DNA of 64,000 nucleotides. It comes from Verrucomicrobiota bacterium. GTDB lineage: Bacteria > Verrucomicrobiota > Verrucomicrobiia > Verrucomicrobiales > Verrucomicrobiaceae. The stretch spans positions 1 through 64,000 of the forward strand of contig JAFLEI010000004.1 in assembly GCA_017301975.1 (NCBI GenBank), in the 5' to 3' direction. The translations under genes were made by a program, and so were the position numbers. Shown here one piece after another: positions 1 through 7,783 of the stretch (positions within the stretch are counted from its first letter, which is position 1; every line of letters starts with the position of its first letter). A model generated the notes under the pieces. That model saw only the letters and a list, made by a program, of their open reading frames with translations, did no database searches and had not been told where the DNA came from.

Positions 1-276
1 AGCAAAGAACTACGCGCCGCCCGCGAGTCCGGGCTGGGAGCGCTGGTTTTTAACCGGCTCTGGGAGCTCCGCCACACGAACACGCGCCGCATTTTCAATC
101 ATCCCGGCATGCATCAGCACTTCATTTGGGAGGCACCCTTTGGAAAGTCTGTGATCCGCGGCAGTGCACCTCCCCATCCCATCCTCCCCTCAGCGTCTTC
201 CCTTTCTCCCCACCGCATCTCCGCCTCCCGGCAGCATCCCAGCCATTCACCATCACCAGCCAGCCTCCCAAAGTGA
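1..276 (+). CDS. Possible C-terminal end of an unknown protein (partial)
   Basis: An open frame enters from the left edge and stops at the TGA at 274-276. The first 55 or so codons look coding, with many G/C third positions and a mixed amino-acid content. The last 30 residues are a Ser/Pro/His-rich run that could be untranslated sequence read through. The second forward frame is also open for the first 50 codons, so frame choice is uncertain. I do not recognise a family. Confidence 0.3.
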   Translation, partial: SKELRAARESGLGALVFNRLWELRHTNTRRIFNHPGMHQHFIWEAPFGKSVIRGSAPPHPILPSASSLSPHRISASRQHPSHSPSPASLPK

Positions 277-368
277 CCTGCAAGCCCAGTTGCTTTTCAA
301 CCAAGGCCGCTTGACCATGTGTCCAGTTTAGTTTACATATTGCGTGACCACTCAACCTCGCACTGCTT

Positions 369-704
369 GTGCTTCAACCCGGTTCATACGAAGTACTGAT
401 CTTCCGACACGCCTCGGACCAGAGTCCTTTTCTCGACTGGCTGGAATCGCTGGACTGGAAAATGCAGGAACGCATTTCGGCACGGGTGGCCCGGATGAAA
501 AAGGGGCAGTTTGGCGACTGCAAAGCCATTGACCGGGGCTTGTACGAACTGCGGCTGTTTTTCGGGCCGGGCTATCGAGTTTACTTCGGCGAGCACAAGG
601 GAAAGACCGTCATCCTCCTCGCCGGAGGAGACAAGTCCACGCAGAGCAAGGACATCAAACGAGCCAGGGAATACTGGAAAACGTATCAGGAGGATCATCC
701 ATGA
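369..704 (+). CDS. Type II toxin, RelE/HigB-like (TIGR02683 addiction module killer)
   Basis: This 111-residue protein has the family signature of the phage Gp49-like/HigB toxins: an F-x-W-L start to the core near residue 21, GPGYRVYF at 66-73 and GGDKSTQSKDI at 86-96. Members of this RelE-superfold family are mRNA interferases that cleave translated mRNA. The stop codon overlaps the ATG of the following HTH gene (ATGA, 701-704). Toxin-first order is the usual order for this subfamily. Function is inferred from motifs and the partner gene; it is intact and of normal length. Confidence 0.88.
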   Translation: MLQPGSYEVLIFRHASDQSPFLDWLESLDWKMQERISARVARMKKGQFGDCKAIDRGLYELRLFFGPGYRVYFGEHKGKTVILLAGGDKSTQSKDIKRAREYWKTYQEDHP

Positions 705-1054
705 AAGCACCCAAGAAAAGCAGCACCGTCTCTCTCGATGAAGTGAGGCTGAAGCAGCTGAGCGACCCCAAGCGGGCCAAGTTTGCCATCAAGCTGGCGC
801 TCGAAGAATTCGAACAGGACAACGATGTGGACATGCTGCTCGACACCCTGCGCCTCGTCGCCCAGGCCCAGGGCGGGCTGGCGTCACTGGCCCGCAAGAC
901 GGACGTCAGCCGCCAGGCCCTCCACGAAGCGCTTTCACCGCATGGAAACCCCCGTCTGCGCACCTTTCAGAATGTGCTGGGCTCCCTAGGCCTGCGCATG
1001 ACCGTCAAGCCCGTGCGTCAGACATCGAAAAAAGCGACTCGTTCCGCCGCCTGA
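701..1054 (+). CDS. Antitoxin with HTH domain (TIGR02684 addiction module antidote)
   Basis: This is a 117-residue partner of the preceding toxin, translationally coupled by a 4-base overlap. GGAGG at 690-694 lies just upstream of the ATG. Residues about 50-95 form a Cro/C1-like helix-turn-helix containing ASLARKTDVSRQALHEAL, followed by the NPRLRTFQNVL segment typical of the family. Antitoxins of this group bind the toxin and repress their own promoter. The tail is lysine-rich. The module is complete. Confidence 0.88.
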   Translation: MKAPKKSSTVSLDEVRLKQLSDPKRAKFAIKLALEEFEQDNDVDMLLDTLRLVAQAQGGLASLARKTDVSRQALHEALSPHGNPRLRTFQNVLGSLGLRMTVKPVRQTSKKATRSAA

Positions 1055-1118
1055 ACAACAGCCACCCGTGCAAGATCCCAGACATTCAGCACCCTCCTGT
1101 CCTGATGGATAGAATGCC

Positions 1119-1895
1119 TCACGGCCTCACCAGCACACACCGAAACCCCCGATACATATCCCGCGTGGACGGCGCATGATACACCCGGTCGGATGACAGC
1201 AGGCTCAGCGGATCATAGCCCCACGATCCCCCACGTAGCACCCTCTCCTTGCGCGATGGATTATACCAATCCTCACACCATTCCCACACGTTGCCGCTCA
1301 GATCATAGAGGCCCAGCTTGTTCGGCTTGAAACTCATCACCGGGGCCGTCGTCACAAAACCGTCCGTGTATCCCGGAACCACGGCCAGTCCCGGAATCTT
1401 CGACGCCCCCGCCGTGTCCGCCAGATTCGCCACCCCCGTCGGCGGCGGCCACGCTTTGCCCCACGGATACATCTCCTTCAGCTTCGCATCCAGCTGCTCC
1501 GGAGTCAGTCCCTTTTCCTCCTTCGTCCCAATGCCCGCCGCATAACTCCACTCCCGATCCGTCGGCAGCCGGTACACCTTGCCCTCCTTCCGGCTCAGCC
1601 ACTCACAAAACGCCACCGCATCCTCCCAGTTCACATTCACCACCGGGTGATCATCCCCCTCGCTCACCGGCACCCCATAGGCCTCGACCTTCTCCCACGA
1701 CAGGTCGATCTTCGGATTCTCCTTCGCATACACCGCATAATCGCCCTTCCGCGTTTCATGGATGCACATCCAAACCTTCGCTCCAGGCACCGCCACAAAC
1801 TTCATCCCCAAAGAGTTCACCACCCCCTCACCTCCCCACGCGCAATCCGCCACCACGCCCAAACCCGCCACCAGCATCAATAACGCCATTTTCAT
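1119..1895 (-). CDS. Exported FGE-sulfatase-fold (SUMF1-like) protein
   Basis: I chose the ATG at 1895 because it gives a clean signal peptide (MKMALLMLVAGLGVVADCAWG); the frame is open further upstream to 1970. The 258-residue product has the formylglycine-generating-enzyme fold: NSLGMKFVAVPG near the N terminus, then WEDAVAFCEWLS, YRLPTDREW, the GNVWEWCEDWY block, RVLRGGSW and YRGFRCV. True FGE oxidases carry a Cys pair after the RGGS block; here that stretch (RGGSWGYDPLSLLSSDRVY) has no Cys. It is therefore more likely a binding or structural member of the family than a sulfatase-activating oxidase. It faces the toxin-antitoxin genes convergently. Confidence 0.85.
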   Translation of the reverse strand: MKMALLMLVAGLGVVADCAWGGEGVVNSLGMKFVAVPGAKVWMCIHETRKGDYAVYAKENPKIDLSWEKVEAYGVPVSEGDDHPVVNVNWEDAVAFCEWLSRKEGKVYRLPTDREWSYAAGIGTKEEKGLTPEQLDAKLKEMYPWGKAWPPPTGVANLADTAGASKIPGLAVVPGYTDGFVTTAPVMSFKPNKLGLYDLSGNVWEWCEDWYNPSRKERVLRGGSWGYDPLSLLSSDRVYHAPSTRDMYRGFRCVLVRP

Positions 1896-2366
1896 TCCCC
1901 AAGAGAATAGGCCCGCAGGCATTTTGTCACGCCTAAACTGCCAGAGGCAGTTGCCAGGCTTGCATGGCACTCATCAAGTCGGGTTTTCGACCGTTTGTGG
2001 CCCTTTCTTATCAGCCCTCTTCAACACCAACGGTGTTGTGTCACATAGCAAAGGGATGCCGAGCCTTGGCGAGCGCTTCCCTGGTTCTCGGCCATCATGA
2101 CAAGAAAGCAAAGCCAGCGTCTTCGCCACACACCACGCCCACCAGCAGCGTCTGCAACAAGCCCCGCCACGCACGCATTTGGCACACGCCCCCGACACAA
2201 TCCACCCGTTATCAATCACTCACAACGGCTCTCACCAGCCACATCGGACGATCCAGAAGCAGGGCGGAGAGAAAAACTCAATGAACAGCATGGAGTACCC
2301 CTGCCCTTCATACCACAACCTGCGCCCGGTAAGCCTCGTCCTCGCCTCCGCCGCTCAGACCCCGTG
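1896..2366. other. 471-base intergenic region, no convincing gene
   Basis: This lies between the start of the FGE-fold gene and the end of the cupin gene. The open frames across it lack recognisable domains and good starts, and read as Pro/His/Arg-rich noise. The only clear structure is a perfect hairpin at 2022-2038 (CAACACC, 3-base loop, GGTGTTG) without a following T run. A promoter for the FGE-fold gene should lie near 1900-1960, but I see no strong -35/-10 match. Confidence 0.5.
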
Positions 2367-2822
2367 TCAAAGCAGCGTGATGCCATGCCGTTGACAGAGC
2401 GCCCCCGCCGTCTCCGGATTAAAGCGCCCGCTGCGCGACAGCTCATCCGCCTCACGGAAGAACCGCTCGTGCCCCGCCGGCGTCGCCGCCGAGACAAATT
2501 CCGTTTCCTCCGCAGACCGGTTCACAAACGCATGCGGCACCCCCGAAGGAAGGTGAATCGTATCTCCCGGCAGAAGCTCCACCTCCTCACCCGCCCGCTG
2601 CACCGTCAGCCGACCGCGCAGCACATGGAAATGCTCCGTTTCCACATGCATGTGCGGCGGCGCGCCCGTGCCGGGCGGACAGACGATTCTCGCCAGCGAG
2701 AACACGCCCGCAGTCTGCGCCGAGCCGCCGAGCACAGTGACCTGCGTGCCAAAGACGTCGAGCGCCGCAGTGTCCTGGGCGCGGAGAAGCATGGAAGAAG
2801 AAGGGATGGTGTCAGTGTTCAT
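2367..2822 (-). CDS. Cupin-domain protein
   Basis: This is a 151-residue single-domain cupin. Motif 1 is PPHMHVETEHFHVLRGRLTV (His, His, Glu and His available as metal ligands) and motif 2 is LLPGDTIHLPSGVPHAFVN. The start at 2822 abuts a short palindromic region shared with the divergent MarR gene, so control by that regulator is likely. Substrate is unknown; small cupins of this kind can be dioxygenases, isomerases or sensors. The fold is secure, the reaction is not. Confidence 0.85.
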   Translation of the reverse strand: MNTDTIPSSSMLLRAQDTAALDVFGTQVTVLGGSAQTAGVFSLARIVCPPGTGAPPHMHVETEHFHVLRGRLTVQRAGEEVELLPGDTIHLPSGVPHAFVNRSAEETEFVSAATPAGHERFFREADELSRSGRFNPETAGALCQRHGITLL

Positions 2823-2828
2823 GATAGT

Positions 2829-2847
2829 TAGTCAGATAGGCTGACTA
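2829..2847. promoter_or_regulatory. Palindrome in the cupin/MarR divergent promoter
   Basis: TAGTCAG and CTGACTA form a perfect 7-base inverted repeat separated by ATAGG. It lies 7 bases before the cupin ATG and 44 bases before the marR ATG. MarR dimers typically bind such short palindromes, so this is a candidate operator. Binding is inferred. Confidence 0.6.
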
Positions 2848-2849
2848 TA

Positions 2850-2875
2850 TTGACAGACTCTCTGACTAATGTCAA
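2850..2875. promoter_or_regulatory. Second inverted repeat with TTGACA-like -35 elements
   Basis: TTGACA (2850-2855) and TGTCAA (2870-2875) are reverse complements, so each strand carries a -35-like hexamer. Reading toward the cupin gene, TTGACA is followed 17 bases later by CAATAT, a plausible -10. The overlap of this -10 region with the palindrome at 2829-2847 fits repression by MarR. Confidence 0.5.
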
Positions 2876-2890
2876 CCTGCCGTTGTCGTT

Positions 2891-3352
2891 ATGAGCCCTT
2901 CCCCATCTTCCTTCCCAGAGCAGGCCCGCACCTTGGGTGCCCTGCTGCGCCTGCCCTATCACCGGCTCTCCAAACGTCTCTACGCCGAAATGGCCGCCAG
3001 CGGCTTCGGCGAGATCCGCCCCTCCCACAGCGTCGTGTTCCGCCACCTCTCCCCGGAAGGTTCCCGCCTCACCGATCTCGCCGAAGTCTCAGGCCTCACC
3101 AAGCAAAGCATGGCCTATCTGGTCGAGTATCTCGCCAAACACGACTACGTGACCGTCGCTGCCGACCCCGTGGACCGCCGCGCCAAACGCGTCCTGCTCA
3201 CGAAACGCGGCCATGTCTTCATGAAAGCCCTGCTCGCCGCCAGTTCGCGCCTGGAGGACGAGCTAGGAAAAAAAATCGGCCGCACCAAACTCCAAAACCT
3301 CCGCACCGCCCTCGCCGACCTCGACGAAGCGATCATGACGCTGCCCAAATAA
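2891..3352 (+). CDS. MarR-family transcriptional regulator
   Basis: This 153-residue protein has the MarR winged-helix layout: helical dimer region, recognition helix in LTDLAEVSGLTKQSMAYLVEYL, and the wing DPVDRRAKRVLLTKRG, which contains the diagnostic D-x-R-x-x motif. It is divergent from the cupin gene with 68 bases between starts, the common layout for a local regulator with its target. The ligand cannot be inferred. Confidence 0.9.
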   Translation: MSPSPSSFPEQARTLGALLRLPYHRLSKRLYAEMAASGFGEIRPSHSVVFRHLSPEGSRLTDLAEVSGLTKQSMAYLVEYLAKHDYVTVAADPVDRRAKRVLLTKRGHVFMKALLAASSRLEDELGKKIGRTKLQNLRTALADLDEAIMTLPK

Positions 3353-3500
3353 CCCCGGAAAACGCAAGCAATCTGCAAAATTGCCGAATCCGACACACCC
3401 AGGACCCTCTTTGTCCTCGGAACAGCCATGCCGATTCTTGACCTCGAACAAAGCCCCTCGCGCACAAGTCCAGCCACCACCCGGCGCACGATTTATCCGC

Positions 3501-3782
3501 ATGTCCAAAAATACATCCACCACCCCCGAGGACAGCTTGGAAGAGCTGGATCTCATGATCGACAACATGGAAACCGAATCCCAGGAGCTCGAGGTGAAGA
3601 AGATCCTCGATGGCCTGAAAGGAGTGCAGGAGGGGCGCGTGGTTCAGGGCGGCGTCTGGGTCAGCTACCACTCGGCCAAAACCACGATGGAAAAGATCTG
3701 TGCCGCCCTGCAACAGGCCGGCTACCACGCCGGGGTCTTCCAGAATTCCAATCCGCCCGTCACAGGCACAAGCCCTGACTGA
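3501..3782 (+). CDS. Small hypothetical protein, 93 aa
   Basis: I do not recognise this family. The start at 3501 is preferred over an upstream in-frame start because the upstream residues look untranslated. The N-terminal third is acidic and helical (EDSLEELDLMIDNMETESQELE), followed by a basic and hydrophobic segment with VWVSYHSAKTTMEKICAALQQAGY. The composition looks coding. It lies between marR and glmS on the same strand, with about 150 bases on each side. Confidence 0.55.
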   Translation: MSKNTSTTPEDSLEELDLMIDNMETESQELEVKKILDGLKGVQEGRVVQGGVWVSYHSAKTTMEKICAALQQAGYHAGVFQNSNPPVTGTSPD

Positions 3783-3908
3783 GGCTGGCGGGCAGAGGAA
3801 ACGTTTCGCCGACGTCTGCACCACCTGCGGCCCGGACTTCGTTCGACTAAACAAAAATGTTCACTCACACGAACTGCTGGCGTGGGTTCTGCGAGGGGGT
3901 ATCGTACC

Positions 3909-3935
3909 GTCCTGCCCATTGGCAGGATCTTTTTT
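3909..3935 (+). terminator. Terminator-like hairpin immediately before glmS
   Basis: TCCTGCC (3910-3916), loop CATT, GGCAGGA (3921-3927), then a run of six T (3930-3935) form a classic intrinsic terminator. It ends only 18 bases before the glmS ATG at 3954. It may end transcription from the small upstream gene, or act as an attenuator in the glmS leader. Confidence 0.7.
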
Positions 3936-3953
3936 ACCCCCTTTTATCTTCTC

Positions 3954-5807
3954 ATGTGCGGAATCGTTGGATACATCGGCAATCGTCAGGCCAGCTCCAT
4001 CCTGTTGGACGGGCTGCGTCGTCTGGAATATCGCGGCTATGACTCGGCCGGCATGGCCCTCAATGGCGGCGGCGAGAATCTCCGGATCGTGAAGCGTGCT
4101 GGTCGCATCGACAACCTCCGGCAGGCGGTCACCGAGGCCAATCCTCTGGGCACCATGGGCATCTCCCACACCCGCTGGGCCACCCACGGCCCCGCCACGG
4201 ACGTGAATGCGCACCCGCATCCGGACCAGACCGGCAAGCTGGTGCTCGTCCACAACGGGGTGATCGAAAACTACCAGACCCTGCGCGATCAACTCATCGC
4301 CAAGGGCCATACCTTCCTCTCGCAGACGGACACCGAGGTCCTCTCCCACCTCGTCGGCACCTACTATGACGCTTCCACGGAGCAAGACGGCACCCTGCGC
4401 CTGGTCAATGCGGTGAAATCCGCCCTGGCCCGTGTGAAGGGCACCTACGGTATCGCCGTCATGCATGGAGATCTCCCCGGCGTCATCGTCGGCGCGCGCC
4501 TCGGCAGCCCGTTGATCGTCGGCCTGGGGGACCATGAGCATTTCCTGGCCAGCGACGTCTCCGCCGTGGTCAATCACACGCGTGATGTGGTCTATCTCAA
4601 CGACTACGACATCGTCACCATAACCAAGGATCGCTACAGCGTGCAGTCCCACCAGGGCGTCCCCGCCGAGGTGAAGGTGAGCCGCGTGGAGTTCAGCGCG
4701 GATGACGCCGAGAAGGGCGAGTTCCCGCATTTCATGCTCAAGGAAATCTACGAGCAGCCCAATTCCCTGCGCAATGCGATGCGCGGCCGCCTTTCCCGCG
4801 ACGAGTGCACCGCCATCATGGGCGGGCTGAACATGAGCCCGAAGGAGCTGGTGCAGATCGACCGCATCATCCTCGCCGGCTGCGGCACGGCCTACCACGC
4901 CGCCATGGTGGGTGAGTATCTCATTGAGTCCCTCGCCCGTGTGCCCACGGAGGTCGAAATCGCCAGTGAGTTCCGCTACCGCAACGTTCCCACGAACAAG
5001 AACACGCTGCAGTTCGTCATGAGCCAGAGCGGTGAGACGATCGACACACTTGCAGCCATGCGGGAGGGCCAGCGCAAGGGCATCCGCTGTCTGGGCATCG
5101 TCAACACCGTGGGCAGCACCATCGCCCGTGAGAGCGACGGCGGCGTGTACATCCACGCCGGGCCGGAGATCGGCGTCGCAGCCACCAAGACCTTCACCTC
5201 GCAGGTCACCATCCTCACCCTCCTCAGCATGCTGCTGGGCCGAATCCACCACCTTTCCAGCGTCGATGGTCTGGAAATGATCGACCAGCTTGAGGCCATG
5301 CCAGACAAGATCACCCAGATCCTCAAGCAGGCGGACAAGATCAAGGCCATCGCCGAAAAGCACTGCCATGCCGAGGGCATGCTCTTCATGGGCCGCCAGA
5401 TGAACTACCCCGTGGCCTTGGAAGGCGCGCTGAAGATGAAGGAAATCAGCTACATCTACGCCAGCGGCCACCCGAGCGCGGAGCTGAAGCATGGCGTCAT
5501 CGCCTTGGTGAAGCCGGACATGCCCTCCATTTTCATCGCTCCGGACGACTCCGTCTTCGACAAAAACGTCAGCAACATCGAGGAAGTGCGCGCCCGCAAA
5601 GGCCCCGTAATCGCCGTGACCACCGAAGGCCGCACCGAGCTGGAGCGCATCACCGATGACGTGATCTACGTGCCCGACTGCCCGTCCTACCTCACGCCCA
5701 TTCTGAACGTCATTCCGCTTCAGCTCCTGTCCTACTACACCGCCGTCGCACGGGGGTGCGATGTCGATAAACCAAGAAATCTCGCCAAAAGTGTTACAGT
5801 GGAGTAA
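3954..5807 (+). CDS. glmS: Glutamine--fructose-6-phosphate aminotransferase (isomerizing)
   Basis: GlmS makes glucosamine-6-phosphate from fructose-6-phosphate and glutamine, the first step to UDP-GlcNAc for peptidoglycan and LPS. The start must be 3954, because the mature enzyme needs Cys2 as its N-terminal nucleophile (MCGIVGYIGNR). The 617 residues hold an N-terminal glutaminase domain, with HTRWATHGPATDVNAHPH and HNGVIENY, then two SIS domains (GCGTAYHAA, SQSGETIDTLAAM). The terminal PRNLAKSVTVE is the invariant family tail. Length is normal. Confidence 0.97.
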   Translation: MCGIVGYIGNRQASSILLDGLRRLEYRGYDSAGMALNGGGENLRIVKRAGRIDNLRQAVTEANPLGTMGISHTRWATHGPATDVNAHPHPDQTGKLVLVHNGVIENYQTLRDQLIAKGHTFLSQTDTEVLSHLVGTYYDASTEQDGTLRLVNAVKSALARVKGTYGIAVMHGDLPGVIVGARLGSPLIVGLGDHEHFLASDVSAVVNHTRDVVYLNDYDIVTITKDRYSVQSHQGVPAEVKVSRVEFSADDAEKGEFPHFMLKEIYEQPNSLRNAMRGRLSRDECTAIMGGLNMSPKELVQIDRIILAGCGTAYHAAMVGEYLIESLARVPTEVEIASEFRYRNVPTNKNTLQFVMSQSGETIDTLAAMREGQRKGIRCLGIVNTVGSTIARESDGGVYIHAGPEIGVAATKTFTSQVTILTLLSMLLGRIHHLSSVDGLEMIDQLEAMPDKITQILKQADKIKAIAEKHCHAEGMLFMGRQMNYPVALEGALKMKEISYIYASGHPSAELKHGVIALVKPDMPSIFIAPDDSVFDKNVSNIEEVRARKGPVIAVTTEGRTELERITDDVIYVPDCPSYLTPILNVIPLQLLSYYTAVARGCDVDKPRNLAKSVTVE

Positions 5808-5830
5808 AGTAATGTCGTTAGCCCCCAACC

Positions 5831-6637
5831 ATGTCCGCTCCCCCGCTCAGCTCCCGCCGTACGATTTGCCTCGTAGCGCTGGGGCTGTGCCTCGGTGGGG
5901 TGACCATTTGGGCGGATGATCAAGACCCGGGGGAGCGAGTACCCTCCGTCATCCAGGCGGATCAGTCGCCGGCGGATTTTCTCGATTCCATCGGCCAGCG
6001 GACCAAGGCGCGCTGGCGTCTGCAGTTTCGCCCGCCACCCCCGACGCCGCCCACGGATCGCGGGCGCGCCGCCCTCATTCTCGGCGGTTTGATGGCGGAC
6101 AGCTTCCTCATCTGGCAGGCGGGGGATTCCCAGCAGTTCCGCAACAACAACCAGGAAGTGCTCAGCTACTGCCGCATGCTCGGTTTGGGGGAAAAGCTCC
6201 TGCCCCACCTGATGGCCCAAGGCAAAATGGCCGAGAGCAACGAGTGGAAGGAACTGCGCAGCGAGATCGTGGACAGCCACCAGGTGCTGATCCGCATGCT
6301 GCGCGAACAGCGGGACGACGACCTCGCTGTCTTGACCGATCTAGGTTTATGGCTGCGCCTGCTGGACATCGTCTGCACTTCCGTGGTGGAAAACGGCTCC
6401 GTCGAAGCGAGGCCGCTGTGCATCGGCTCCCCGGCGGTTCTCCAGGCAGTCCGCGATGACTTCAACCGCCTGGGCCTGCCCAAGCATGAGGAGCCCATGA
6501 TCAAGCACATCGGAGCGGCCATTGAAGAAATCAGCGCCCTCTGGCGCAGTCTCACCCCGCCCACGGCGGAGCAGGTCACCAAGACCCACGAGAAGCTCAA
6601 GGAAATCATGCAGATGATGGTGGAAAAGCAGCCGTGA
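5831..6637 (+). CDS. Exported hypothetical protein, 268 aa
   Basis: I do not recognise a family. Residues 1-28 look like a signal peptide (basic start, then CLVALGLCLGGVTIWA). The mature part opens with a Pro-rich stretch (FRPPPPTPPT) and continues as a mainly helical region. The gene begins 23 bases after glmS on the same strand and may be co-transcribed with it. Codon use resembles the neighbours. Confidence 0.7.
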   Translation: MSAPPLSSRRTICLVALGLCLGGVTIWADDQDPGERVPSVIQADQSPADFLDSIGQRTKARWRLQFRPPPPTPPTDRGRAALILGGLMADSFLIWQAGDSQQFRNNNQEVLSYCRMLGLGEKLLPHLMAQGKMAESNEWKELRSEIVDSHQVLIRMLREQRDDDLAVLTDLGLWLRLLDIVCTSVVENGSVEARPLCIGSPAVLQAVRDDFNRLGLPKHEEPMIKHIGAAIEEISALWRSLTPPTAEQVTKTHEKLKEIMQMMVEKQP

Positions 6638-6712
6638 GCTGCCTTTTGTTTTTGCGCGCCCGTGAATGACTCGGGCATGATTTCGGGCTAAAGGCCCCGC
6701 ACTCCTTTCGTC

Positions 6713-7762
6713 ATGCCACCCCGCATCCTCATCATCGGCCAGGGACTTGCCGGCACGGCGCTGGCATGGTGCCTGTGGGAGCGCGGCGTGCCCTTCGTCA
6801 TCGTGGACCGTCAGGAAGCGCTCACCTGCTCGAAAGTGGCGGCAGGACTGATCACTCCCATCACCGGGATGCGACTCACGGTGAGCTGGCGATATGCCCT
6901 GTTTTACCGTGAGGCGCTGAGCTTTTACCGGCGGTGTGGCAGGAAGCTCCAGCAACGCTTCTTCTTCCCACGCGGTTACGTGCGCCTGCTGAAAAACGAG
7001 GCGGAGATCGCCAAATGGAACAAACGCCGGGCCGATCCCGACCTGCAGCCCTTCCTGCATCCGCAGCCACCGACGCTGAATGCCGAGGTGATTCACGAGC
7101 CGGCCAACGGCTTCCAGCAGCGCCATGCCGCCTGGCTGGACACCACCCGCTACCTTCAGGCGAGCCGCGAGTTCTTTGTATCTCTCGGCGCTTGGATGCA
7201 GGGAGACGTGCAGCCCGCCGATGTGCGCGACGATGCCACCGGCGTGGAGTGGCAGGGTCAGCGCTTCTCCCACGTCATCTGGGCGCAGGGCTGGACGGCG
7301 GAAAAGCACCCGCTGTTTAGCTGGGTGCCTTTCCAGTCCGCGCGCGGCACCATCCTCACGGTGGAGGCCGATCTGCAAGGCGAGCAGCGCATCCTCAACC
7401 GAGGCTGCTGGCTGCTGCCGCGCCCGGACGGCACCCTGCGCGTCGGCTCGACCTACGAATGGAAGTTTGACGATCCGAACACGCCGGCCTCAGCGCCGCT
7501 GCAGCAGCTCGAAGCCAACCTGCACAGCTTGTCGAAAGCGCCTGCCACCGTCACCGACGTGCAAACCGCCGTGCGGCCCATCATCAAAAACCAGCAAGCT
7601 CTTATGGGCACCCACCCAGCGCACCCCCGCGTGGCCTTCCTCAACGGCCTCGGTTCCAAAGGCTCTCTGCGCAGCCCCTGGCTGGCCCGCCACCTCATTG
7701 AGCACTTGCTGGAGGGTGCGGCGTTGGATCCCGAGCTGGATCTGCAACGAAACGGGATTTGA
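6713..7762 (+). CDS. FAD-dependent oxidoreductase, DAO (DadA-like) family
   Basis: This 349-residue protein opens with the FAD-binding dinucleotide motif ILIIGQGLAGTALAW, followed by a DAO-family pattern: CSKVAAGLITPITG near residue 42, WAQGWTAEKHPLFSWVPF, GSTYEWKFDD and a C-terminal NGLGSKGSLRSPWLARHL. Family members oxidise amino-acid or amine substrates. The substrate is unknown. It is convergent with selO. Confidence 0.85.
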   Translation: MPPRILIIGQGLAGTALAWCLWERGVPFVIVDRQEALTCSKVAAGLITPITGMRLTVSWRYALFYREALSFYRRCGRKLQQRFFFPRGYVRLLKNEAEIAKWNKRRADPDLQPFLHPQPPTLNAEVIHEPANGFQQRHAAWLDTTRYLQASREFFVSLGAWMQGDVQPADVRDDATGVEWQGQRFSHVIWAQGWTAEKHPLFSWVPFQSARGTILTVEADLQGEQRILNRGCWLLPRPDGTLRVGSTYEWKFDDPNTPASAPLQQLEANLHSLSKAPATVTDVQTAVRPIIKNQQALMGTHPAHPRVAFLNGLGSKGSLRSPWLARHLIEHLLEGAALDPELDLQRNGI

Positions 7763-7783
7763 GCAGCCGCATGGTGTCCGGCC

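Noticed and set aside
2097..2831. Long forward open frame of 244 codons
   Set aside because: It is Arg/Pro/His-rich, lacks any domain, and mostly lies antisense to the clear cupin gene.
3783..3953. glmS ribozyme in the leader
   Set aside because: The leader is short, and I do not see the ribozyme core pattern; only a simple terminator-like hairpin is present.
3861..5828. 655-codon open frame on the minus strand
   Set aside because: It is antisense to glmS. The long antisense frame arises from high GC at third positions.
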